A DNA stretch of 64,000 nt from positions 62,001-126,000 of the forward strand of contig NZ_JAPRAQ010000026.1 in assembly GCF_029989365.1 (NCBI RefSeq), read 5' to 3'. Positions 16,610 through 24,318 of the stretch are shown in pieces (positions within the stretch are counted from its first letter, which is position 1; each line of letters starts with the position of its first letter). The position numbers and the translations under genes were made by a program. Source of the stretch: Bradyrhizobium sp. Arg816. Its GTDB lineage: Bacteria; Pseudomonadota; Alphaproteobacteria; Rhizobiales; Xanthobacteraceae. The notes under the pieces are model-generated. The model had not been told where the DNA came from and did no database searches. It saw nothing but the letters and a program-made list of their open reading frames with translations.

Positions 16610-16860
16610 CGATGCCCTGCGCGGTCTGATCGAAGCCCGGCCGCTTGTGATAGGGGCCGTCCTAGCCGAAGCCGGAGATGCTGCCATAGACGATGCCCGG
16701 ATTGATCGTATGCCGAGCTTCTTCTAGACGTCGGGCCGGAAATTCTCGACCACCACGTCCGCCTTGGCCGCGAGACGCTTGAACACGGCGAGCTCGCGTT
16801 CGTCCTTCAGGTCAGCGTCATCACCCGCTTGTTGCGGTGCAAGTTCTGGGAGTCCTGGTC
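16610..16860 (-). pseudogene. CaiB/BaiF CoA-transferase, internal fragment
   Basis: The minus strand shows, in shifting frames, NLHRNKR-MTL, the DVVVENFRPD region and a GFGQDGPYHKRPGFDQ segment with a stop (TAG for Trp/Gln). These correspond to roughly residues 63-150 of the intact protein encoded at 22469-23662. About two dozen bases are missing around 16705. It has neither start nor end and cannot be functional. Confidence 0.8.
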
Positions 16861-17295
16861 AAACGGTTTGGGCGGCTCGACCATAAGCTGGCAGTCTGCC
16901 GCTCTTCTGGGCGAGGCGGATCGAGGCAGCGGCCGAACCCGCGTTGCAGCAACCAGCGCAGAAGATCTCCTGCGTATCATACGGTTATTTGTCATTTCAA
17001 ACTAGGCCACTGTCGCCGGACACAGGCCAGCGCCAAAGATATGTGAGAACAAAGCGCGCCACTATGGAGAACGGGCCCGCCAGCTATCGATCGTCCTGGG
17101 AGGCAAGAACGGCGGCGAGCCCGCCATAGACGCTCAGATCGATCTTCCGCCAGGAGGCTTCCACTCCACCGACCAGCGTTCAAGCCCCTGATTCCAGTCA
17201 CGAACTAGCGACCGCACGCGCCAGCGATGACACGAAGATTTTGAACCTTTCTCGGGGCCAAGGCACTACCCTGATAGTCTTGAGGGTACGGTTCT
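16861..17295. other. Gene-poor stretch
   Basis: No gene is supported here. A minus-strand frame near 17095-17190 reads like a protein C-terminus (GGLAAVLASQDDR then stop) but has no start or recognisable family. The bases just before 17296 include a usable ribosome site for the small ORF that follows. Confidence 0.35.
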
Positions 17296-17382
17296 ATGAC
17301 TATCGTTCATATCGTCGGCTGGGTTTTATTGGCAGCGGTGCTGGTGGCTACGCTGAGCATAAAGAAAAGGCCGTTGTGTTGA
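17296..17382 (+). CDS. Putative 28-residue single-helix membrane peptide
   Basis: ATG with GAGGG nine bases upstream opens a frame that reads MTIVHIVGWVLLAAVLVATL followed by SIKKRPLC and a stop. This is one hydrophobic helix with a basic C-terminus, an ideal tiny membrane protein. Homology cannot be judged by eye, and chance hydrophobic ORFs occur, so the call is tentative. Confidence 0.4.
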   Translation: MTIVHIVGWVLLAAVLVATLSIKKRPLC

Positions 17383-17400
17383 GCGGAGTTGCTTGGTGCC

Positions 17401-17538
17401 TTACCAGGGAAGGTTAGCGATCGCGTAGGCAACAATCGCGAGTAGCGCAATCCAACCGAACGACACGCACCAAGACCTAACCGCACGATGCGTGCTAAGG
17501 CCCCGCGTAGCACGGCTCACAGCGATAAAATCATCCAT
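17401..17538 (-). CDS. Putative 45-residue membrane peptide overlapping its upstream neighbour
   Basis: The frame starts at an ATG preceded by GGGGGTGGT and encodes a basic N-terminal half (MDDFIAVSRATRGLSTHRAV) and a C-terminal helix (GWIALLAIVAYAIANLPW). It begins inside the end of the 30-residue ORF at 17517-17609, in another frame, with 22 bp overlap, as in translationally coupled pairs. Function unknown. Confidence 0.35.
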   Translation of the reverse strand: MDDFIAVSRATRGLSTHRAVRSWCVSFGWIALLAIVAYAIANLPW

Positions 17539-17609
17539 ACCACCCCCAAAGCGTTGTAGATCGACAGCACGACAAAGCTGAACAGATAAGTTCGTTCCGC
17601 CCAATCCAT
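17517..17609 (-). CDS. Putative 30-residue membrane peptide
   Basis: AGGGG six bases before the ATG is one of the better ribosome sites in this stretch. The product has a charged start MDWAERTYLF followed by a helix SFVVLSIYNALGVVWMILSL and stops. It overlaps the next small frame. A tiny membrane protein is likely if the site is used; no function is suggested. Confidence 0.45.
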   Translation of the reverse strand: MDWAERTYLFSFVVLSIYNALGVVWMILSL

Positions 17610-17739
17610 AAGCGTCCCCTGCTTATGCAACCTTTGGTATTCCATATCGCGCTTAATTGCATGCGAAAAGAAAGCAACATTGACCTAAACGCACCGGCGT
17701 CGCATTCGAATACGATGTGATCGAGTGATGAGCGGATAA

Positions 17740-18003
17740 TCAGGGCCACATCGTTGGTGGGTCGAGGGCCTTGCGGCCCGCCGCTTTCAACGCGTCGGTT
17801 GAGAGCTGTCCGTGTGCTGCGGCATCCAGCAGCTTCGAGGCAACGTCCGCTCTGGCGCCCGTCTCGCTTACAGGAATATTTTCGCAAACTTCCTCGAGCA
17901 CCGCCCTGAGCAGCGCAGTTATTTCAGCATCAAACACGCCGAACTCCCGAAATTGAGAGGATACTGAACGCTGCACAAGCGGAATATATTCGCTCGGCAG
18001 CAT
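17740..18003 (-). CDS. Small conserved hypothetical protein (87 residues)
   Basis: From the ATG at 18003 the frame encodes a helical protein: LPSEYIPLVQRSVSSQFREF, an ETGARADVASKLLDAAAHGQ segment and a PPTMWP end. The middle and tail resemble a family of short proteins frequent in Bradyrhizobium that pair an IASKLLE-like helix with a terminal PTMW. The frame remains open upstream to 18099, but those residues look like random GC-rich coding. Function is unknown. Confidence 0.6.
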   Translation of the reverse strand: MLPSEYIPLVQRSVSSQFREFGVFDAEITALLRAVLEEVCENIPVSETGARADVASKLLDAAAHGQLSTDALKAAGRKALDPPTMWP

Positions 18004-18185
18004 TCGCCGCGTATTCCGGTCTGGGCTCTGAAATCCCAGCGCCCGCCAAACTGGCACCCGCCTGTCAAAGTAATGTGACAGCCTTCTCGGCCGCGTCAAC
18101 GGGGAGTTTGCCGGGCGTGCAAAAAAGCGCCCCAGCGCGAACGGACGGGTCCTCTATACTCATATGCGGACCCGAGGTAATTGCG

Positions 18186-18281
18186 TCACCGTCTCCGCCG
18201 ATCAATGTTACTGTGGCCCAGGAAGAACAAACCCGCCAGCATGCCAATAGTGGCCGGTATGACAAACCTGAGACAGTCCAT
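18186..18281 (-). CDS. Putative 31-residue membrane peptide
   Basis: The frame encodes MDCLRFVIPATIGMLAGLFF, then LGHSNIDRRRR and a stop. It is one helix with a strongly basic tail, with GAGAGG about nine bases upstream of the ATG. It belongs to the run of tiny hydrophobic frames in this gene-poor stretch. Confidence 0.35.
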   Translation of the reverse strand: MDCLRFVIPATIGMLAGLFFLGHSNIDRRRR

Positions 18282-18464
18282 GACGCACCGCCTCTCAGCA
18301 AAGGAATCGCCCGTTCAATAAAACTGACGGGCCTTCGGCGGGGTTCCGCGTCAGCGATAAAAACTCGCCAGCCGGAGTTGGCGTGGCGCAGACGTACGAC
18401 CGGACTTCAACTGGAACGCCAAAGGGCCTATCGGTGGCATGGGCTATTGGTAACCGGGGGCGGT

Positions 18465-18694
18465 GTGAAGGAACGAGGATGGCGTCGGCCGTTCGAGGAT
18501 CCGACCAGGATCGGTGATCGCGTACTGGTGACGCTGATCGACGCCGGCGAGTACATCGCCACGCTGCCGAAGAAAGAGCACTCCGCGCCGGAATGGCAAG
18601 CCGCGATGCAGCACTGATCCTGGCGGCGGAAGGCGGCAGCCCGACAATGTTTGCCCGTATCGGAATCATGCGACCATTGAACCGCCAAAAACCG
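18465..18694 (+). pseudogene. Small conserved hypothetical protein, frameshifted
   Basis: The first part reads KERGWRRPFEDPTRIGDRVL then LVTLIDAGEYIATLPKKEHS and APEWQAAMQ in one frame up to about 18611. The natural continuation LILAAEGGSPTMFARIGIMR with PLNRQ follows in another frame. Proteins with this order (VTLxDAGxYIxxLPKxEHxAPEWQAA...LILxAExGGPTMxARIGxMRALN) are common small hypotheticals in Bradyrhizobium. One missing base near 18612 breaks the gene. GTG at 18465 is the likely start. Confidence 0.65.
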
Positions 18695-18711
18695 AATGAA
18701 CAGAGGCGGCC

Positions 18712-18822
18712 TTACCGTTGGCGCCTGCGCTCAGCTCTAACATCGAAATAGGTAATCACCGCGAACGTGGCGCCAACTGCCAAAATGGCCACAACGCCGA
18801 CAATTAGCAACAGGGGATCCAT
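18712..18822 (-). CDS. Putative 36-residue membrane peptide
   Basis: MDPLLLIVGVVAILAVGATF followed by AVITYFDVRAERRRQR is a clean single-helix protein with a basic cytoplasmic tail. No strong ribosome site is visible. It lies on the opposite strand of the frameshifted small gene. Confidence 0.35.
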   Translation of the reverse strand: MDPLLLIVGVVAILAVGATFAVITYFDVRAERRRQR

Positions 18823-19100
18823 AGCCGGGTCAGTATTTCTGCAGCGTCCGGTATGGGCAACTCACGAATGATTAGCGCATGCAACAAGCTCTCGCTGTAA
18901 TTGCTTTTGGAACGGCTCTTTCTCTTGCTAGGACGAGCCTTTGGCAGGGAATACGGCTCGCTTGGGTCTGCTATACAGCGTTTTATGGCTCCTTCTTCCT
19001 CGCTGGATAGCTATCGCATGATACGAACTAGCAAAGAGAGTTGTATGACATCGTCGGCGAGGCGCATCCGCTGTCTAAAGCCGCGCTTCGTTAAGGGCGG
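18823..19100. other. Intergenic region downstream of the ClC gene
   Basis: No supported gene. No terminator-like hairpin with a T run was recognised after the ClC stop. Confidence 0.3.
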
Positions 19101-20872
19101 TTACCTTTTCTGACGGGCTGCGGCGCCAAGGCCGATGAAGGCCGAGCGCTGCTTCTCGACGGACCTTGCGGTGGCTCGAATGCGCAGGATATCCTTGCGG
19201 GCAACCAGGCCGACGAGATGCCCGGTCGCGCGTTCGACGATCGGCACGCGCCCGACGTCGGCCAGAACCATCCGATCCGCAAGATGTGACACCGGTTCGT
19301 CGGGATAGCCGAGTGTGAGCGAGCGATCCGATGCGCAGTCGAACAAGGTGTCGCGACCGTCGGCGCTTTCCGCGCGCCAGCGCAAGACGTCCGCGCGGCC
19401 CACGAGACCCGAGACCTGACCGCCTGCATCGATCAGCGGGTAGGACTTGTGACGCCGCTCGTCCCCGGAGAAGAACGACATCGCTTCGCCGACCGTCATC
19501 GTTCCGGGCAGCGTATCGACGTCCGTCACCATCACTTCGTTGACGCGCAGCAGTTCGAAGGGATCGATACCGTATTCGCGCACCACATGCTGGCCGCGCC
19601 GCGCGATCTTCTCCGTGAGGATCGAGCGCCTGAGCAGCAGCACGGTGAGCGCATAGGAGGCGCTCGTGGCAATCAGAAGCGATCCGAGCAGCGGAAAGTC
19701 GCCAGTCAGTTCAACGGCGAACAGGATACCGGTCAACGGCGAGCGCATGGTGCCGCCCATCATCGCGGCCATGCCGGCGAGCGCGCATGCCCCATGCGGC
19801 CCCGGCAGCAATTGTCCTTCGAGCCAGCCGACGCAGCCGCCGAAAACGAGAAGCGGCGCGAGGACGCCCCCGGATGTGCCCGACGCGAGAGCGACGATCC
19901 AGATCGCGGACTTTACCAGCAGGATCAGCACCGCGACTGATACCACAACGTTGTCGTTGAGCAGGTCGCCGATGATGTCGTAGCCGACACCGAGGGCCCG
20001 CGGTTCGATCAAGCCGCCGGCGCCGACGAACAGTCCGCCGATCGCCGGCCACCACATCCAGTGGATCGGCAGGTGACTGAAAAAAACCTCGACCTTGTAC
20101 AGCAGCGTGGTCAGCAATCCCGATTGCAATCCCGCGACCACGCCGACGCCGACGCAGGCAAGCGGCCCCCACCGCCGGCGAACGGAAACAATGCGCCGCT
20201 GCCGATCAGCCAGGGCCGCAGCGACGACGAGACCACGCAGGCGGCGATCACGGGGATCAGGCTGCGCGGCTTCAGCTCGAACAGGAGAAGCTCGACGGCG
20301 AGCATGACGGCCGCGATCGGTGTTCCGAAGATGGCCGTCATGCCTGCCGCGGCACCGGCCACCAGCAACGCCTTGCGTTCGGCCGCGCTGAGGTGGAAGC
20401 ATTGCGCGAAGAGAGAGCCGACCGCACCGCCGGTCATGATGATCGGACCCTCTGCACCGAATGGCCCGCCGGTGCCGATCGATATCGCCGACGATAGGGG
20501 CTTGAGGACGGCGACTTTCGATTGCAAACGGCTGCCGCCGATCAGAATCGCCTCGATCGCCTCGGGAATACCGTGGCCGCGAATTTTGTCGGAACCGAAG
20601 CGCGCCATCAGGCCGATGACGAGGCCGCCAAAGGCCGGGGCCGCAACCATCCAGGCGTCGGGTTTCAAATTGGCTGTCGGGAGGGTCTGCGTGCTCAGCG
20701 TGTGCAGCCACACGGCATTTGTGACGAGCGCGATGGCGCGCAGCAACAGCCATGCCGTACCGGCGCCACCCGCGCCGACAAAGACCGCCATGGCGACCAG
20801 CATGAGAACGCGCCGGTCTGTCGTGAAGTCGCCGAGGCGCGGCAGGGAATTGGCGGGGATGGGGCGGGGCAT
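19101..20872 (-). pseudogene. ClC-family chloride channel/transporter with C-terminal CBS pair, frameshifted
   Basis: Two frames together make a normal ClC protein of about 590 residues. The first (from the ATG at 20872) has GSDKIRGHGIPEAIEAIL, the selectivity motif GTGGPFGAEGPIIMTGGA and FGTPIAAVMLAVELLLFE. The second continues with LASGTSGGVLAPLLVFGG, MMGGTMRSPLTGILFAVELT and two CBS domains (VMVTDVDTLPGTMTV onwards). The switch occurs at a run of five C (20166-20170 on the plus strand); one more base there restores one frame. The gating-glutamate position in GAEGP is intact. It is either a pseudogene or a homopolymer error, and everything else looks under selection. Confidence 0.85.
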
Positions 20873-21311
20873 CTTGTCCGATCGGGATAACGCGATTGTG
20901 AGGATGATGAAGCGGCGCCGATCACATCGGCCGGCGCCGGAAATATATCGTAGAGCGATATAAATCAACGGATCATTGCTGGCAGGAAGGCCGGTTCGCA
21001 GATCAGGCGAGAAGGCGGCCTAGCGCGGCAGCTCGGGAATCCGGGTGATGCAGGCATGGGCTCGGCACCGCCTCAGATGCGCGCCGGAGCAGACCGCCAG
21101 GTACGATTTGAGCTGGACAACAACGATGACCCGCGGTTCTGCTCCCCTGGAGCTTGATATTCTTCGGTCCGAGATCGCGTTGGCAGATCGCTTCAGGCAG
21201 GCCCGCGAGACGATCCCCAAGCCGTGCGCAGGCCCTAGCGGGCCGTGCGCGTTAGCGCTGCACGACGTCAAACGACCTTCGCTCGTCTCAGTTCGGAAGT
21301 TTCGTCAGGCG
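20873..21311. other. Intergenic region upstream of the ClC gene
   Basis: No recognisable gene. The promoter of the ClC gene should be here. Short frames on both strands have no family resemblance. Confidence 0.3.
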
Positions 21312-21548
21312 CGAAGCGGCGGCCGCGCCACCGTCTTGCTCGGCGTACGCGACAGCGTGACGGGGCTGCCCGACCAGGCGGATTGAAAGTCGAGCATGAA
21401 GATCTGGGCTTGGAGCAGCGAGGTCTGCAGGCACTGGCACTTGCCCGGGACCTCGCGCTCGAGCAGGCCGGTGAGGATACCATGTTAAAGAAAGGCCGGC
21501 CGCGGGTCGGCGACGGGAAGGCTAAAATCCGCAAGCTCCCGCACGGGA
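21312..21548 (-). pseudogene. CaiB/BaiF CoA-transferase, internally deleted copy
   Basis: Three separate parts of the intact gene at 22469-23662 are spliced together here on the minus strand: the C-terminal LVGQPVTLSRTPSKTVARPP region, the middle QTSLLQAQIFMLDFQ region joined straight to it near 21387, and a short piece matching the N-terminal region (bases 21527-21545 against about 23567-23586). Two internal deletions and several frame changes make it non-functional. It lies about 1 kb from the intact copy, in the same orientation. Confidence 0.75.
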
Positions 21549-21818
21549 ACTCCGTGCCGGCCCTTCGTTTATCTGCAATTGTCGATCGTCCCATTTTGTT
21601 CCGCCATTGCGAGAAGGCCGGCAAGCCCTGTAGGCATGCTGCTGTTCCGCGGCAGACAATGCAGTGCCGACTTGTTAACATGTCACTTTTGTGCCCAATT
21701 GCGCACTGTTTAAGACACCTAGATCCTGTGGTTTGAGAAGATCATGCGAGTAGAGCGCCTTCGCCTTTTATTTTTTGGAGCTTTGTTCAAGTTCCGAGAT
21801 CAGTGGAAAGTTCGGTCC

Positions 21819-22007
21819 ATGCCCCTCGTGTGTCCGAACTGTCTTGAGCGCGCATCAGACGGTGCTTTTGCGAAACGACGATGGTCGGTAAGCGAGGAGG
21901 AGCTGCGTTGTGATGCTTGCGGCACAGCAAGCGACATCTCCGGATGGCGACTGGCGGCGGACTATCGGAGGCCCGACAAATTTCCTCTTTCAGCAGCGCA
22001 ACATTGA
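21819..22007 (+). CDS. Small zinc-ribbon protein
   Basis: The 62-residue product has two Cys pairs, CPNC (5-8) and CDAC (about 34-37), the arrangement of a zinc ribbon. The second half (GWRLAADYRRPDKFPLS) is polar. The ATG at 21819 has GGAAAG eight bases upstream; an in-frame ATG at 21744 would add 25 hydrophobic/basic residues. No operon partner is visible. It may be a nucleic-acid-binding or structural ribbon, but the function is unknown. Confidence 0.5.
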   Translation: MPLVCPNCLERASDGAFAKRRWSVSEEELRCDACGTASDISGWRLAADYRRPDKFPLSAAQH

Positions 22008-22468
22008 AAGAGCTCTCACCACTTGTCTTCTTAACATGAGGGTCCCTGCGGTGTTTTCTAGGTGATCCGACCACGCCTAAGTTGAACGGGTCAGAAGCAG
22101 GAAGTTGGTGAAGGGGATTGGCGGTTTTGCAATCGCGCACGTGGCCAGCGCTCAGCTTGAGGCATGATACAGGAGGGAGCAACTGGGAGTCCGCGCGTTA
22201 GGCTGCGAGCGTGACGTGTTGATCGAAGAAGCGCTGCTTCAACCTCGAATTCAGCCTGTAGTGCGAAGATTTTCTACTGCCGTTAAAGGGGTTTTGCGGT
22301 TGGAGACGGCCCAATGGATCTCGCATCAACCCGAGCCTTTGGCCCCGTGCAGTTAGTTTGGTTGGGGACGTTGATTCCCGCCTGCCGCCACCGGGCAATC
22401 AACGACGCGCGCCGTCTAGCCACTCACCCGTTGGCCCCCACTCTCCTGGCTAGGACCAGATTCGGGAC
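22008..22468. other. Gene-poor stretch downstream of the CoA-transferase
   Basis: I see no gene, hairpin or repeat that I can support in these 460 bp. Confidence 0.3.
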
Positions 22469-23662
22469 CTACACCACTTTGGCTCGCTTTAATACGGCGA
22501 TTTCATCAACCTCGAACCCGAACTCCTTCAGCACATCGTCCGTCTGCTCCCCAAACTCCGGGGGCCGCGCCACCATCTTGCTCGGCGTGCGCGACAGCGT
22601 GACGGGCTGCCCGACCAGGCGGATTGCGCGGTTCTCGCCGTTCGGCACATCCTGCGCGATGCCGAGATGTTTGACCTGCGCGTCCTCGAACATCTGGTCG
22701 ATGGCGTAGATCGGCCCGCAGGGCACGCCGGCGTCGTTGAGCTCCCTGACCCAGGTCTCGGTCGACTTGGTCACGGTGCGCTTCTCAAGCTCGGCGTTGA
22801 GCGCGTCCCGGTTCTTGGAGCGTGAGGGCGCGGTCGCATAGTCGGGATGGCTAAAGAGCTCGGGGGCGCCGATCGCCTGCGCGCAACGCTCCCAGATCCG
22901 TCCGCCCGTGGTGGCGATGTTGATGTAGCCGTCCGAAGTCTTGAACACGCCGGTCGGGATGCTGGTCGGGTGGTTGTTGCCGGCCTGCTTGGCGACTTCC
23001 TTCTCCATCAGCCAGCGCGCGGCCTGAAAGTCGAGCATGAAGATTTGGGCCTGCAGCAGCGAGGTCTGCACCCATTGTCCCTCGCCGGACACCTCGCGCT
23101 CGAGCAGCGCGGTGAGGATGCCCATGGCGCAGAACAGGCCGGCCGTGAGGTCGGCGACGGGAATGCCGACCCGCATCGGTCCTTCGCCCGGCGCGCCGGT
23201 GATCGACATCAGTCCGCCCATGCCCTGCGCGATCTGATCGAAGCCGGGGCGTTTGTGATAGGGCCCGTCCTGGCCGAAGCCAGAGATGCTGCCATAGACG
23301 ATGCGCGGATTGATCTCGCGCAGACTCTCATAGTCGATGCCGAGCTTATTCTTCACGTCGGGACGGAAATTCTCGACCACGACATCGGCCTTGGCGGCGA
23401 GGCGCTTGAACACGGCGAGCCCGCGCTCGTCCTTCAGGTTCAGCGTCATCGCCCGCTTGTTGCGATGCAAATTCTGGAAGTCGGAACCCCGCCGCGGCCC
23501 GCCCGGCTGCTCGCCGCCGGAATCCTCGGTCAGCGCGTCAATCTTGACGACATTGGCGCCCCAGTCCGCAAGCTGCCGCACGCAGGTGGGCCCGGACCGG
23601 ACACGGGTCAGATCGAGCACGGTGAAGCGCGACAGGGCTTCCGAGGCTTGCGGAAAGGGCAT
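22469..23662 (-). CDS. CaiB/BaiF family (family III) CoA-transferase
   Basis: The 397-residue enzyme transfers CoA between carboxylic acids through an enzyme-bound anhydride. Visible landmarks: LDLTRVRSGPTCVRQLADWG at the N-terminus, NLHRNKRAMTLNLK, FRPDVKNKLGIDYE, GFGQDGPYHKRPGFDQIAQG, and the catalytic aspartate in PVADLTAGLFCAMG. Length is typical. Formyl-CoA:oxalate and related transferases share these motifs, so the substrate is open. There is no operon partner. Three broken copies of parts of the same gene lie at 11.5, 16.6 and 21.3 kb, all in the same orientation. Confidence 0.9.
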   Translation of the reverse strand: MPFPQASEALSRFTVLDLTRVRSGPTCVRQLADWGANVVKIDALTEDSGGEQPGGPRRGSDFQNLHRNKRAMTLNLKDERGLAVFKRLAAKADVVVENFRPDVKNKLGIDYESLREINPRIVYGSISGFGQDGPYHKRPGFDQIAQGMGGLMSITGAPGEGPMRVGIPVADLTAGLFCAMGILTALLEREVSGEGQWVQTSLLQAQIFMLDFQAARWLMEKEVAKQAGNNHPTSIPTGVFKTSDGYINIATTGGRIWERCAQAIGAPELFSHPDYATAPSRSKNRDALNAELEKRTVTKSTETWVRELNDAGVPCGPIYAIDQMFEDAQVKHLGIAQDVPNGENRAIRLVGQPVTLSRTPSKMVARPPEFGEQTDDVLKEFGFEVDEIAVLKRAKVV

Positions 23663-23790
23663 TTAAGGGCTCCGGGGCAGATTCGGGAGCCACCATAGTG
23701 CCGAAACATCATGCGGCAAGTCTGCGCCGGCGCGGATGCCGCCTGTCAAAATGCAGTGCTTGGTGCGGTTTGCTGCGCTGCATGAAGGGA

Positions 23791-24117
23791 TCAGCGCGAC
23801 AGGCGCTTCAGCTCGTCGCGTGCCTGCTCGGCCAGCGGGTCATCGCCGTGGCGCGCAATGAAGAGCTCGAACGCCTCCCGGGTTCCCTTCTGACGCGCGG
23901 TCTCGTATTCCCGGGTGACCGTCGCCGCGGGGTCGCGGGCCATCGGCATGGAGGGGGCGCGTCCCGCCTTACCGCTTTCATTGCCTTTGTCCTTGCCGCC
24001 GTCGTCTGCATTGGCTTTCCCGACCATGGCGAGCTGTTCTCCGATGGGCAGACGATCCGGCCCGGCGAACACGGCCAGGAACCCGATGAGACCGACTGAA
24101 AATGGGCCTGGTTTCAT
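23791..24117 (-). CDS. Small exported hypothetical protein
   Basis: The 108-residue protein begins with a signal-like segment (MKPGPFSVGLIGFLAVFAG), has a charged low-complexity linker (GGKDKGNESGKAGR) and a helical C-terminal module, REAFELFIARHGDDPLAEQA followed by RDELKRLSR. That module resembles short TPR/SEL-like helices seen at the ends of alphaproteobacterial periplasmic proteins. It stands alone, 202 bp from the RTX protease gene and divergent from it. Function unknown. Confidence 0.65.
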   Translation of the reverse strand: MKPGPFSVGLIGFLAVFAGPDRLPIGEQLAMVGKANADDGGKDKGNESGKAGRAPSMPMARDPAATVTREYETARQKGTREAFELFIARHGDDPLAEQARDELKRLSR

Positions 24118-24318
24118 GATTTCCTTTACAGATCATACCCGCAGGCGGGACCTGAATCCTTGCCCTTGGCCCGTACCGCTACTTGATTTGATGGCTAATA
24201 CGGCCTTATGAAAGGGGGCCGGAGGCCGCTGCCGAATTTTAACCAAACGTATATCTCTCAAGTTAGAATCACGCGCCTTCGTCCGCGAATCGCGTGATCC
24301 GTTGCTCCGGAGAGTCCA

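Noticed and set aside
16992..17201. Minus-strand frame resembling a protein C-terminus near 17100
   Set aside because: No start and no family; too short to separate from chance.
22198..22398. Minus-strand frame ending LKQRFFDQHVTLAA
   Set aside because: Looks vaguely like a C-terminus but has no start site or partner domain.
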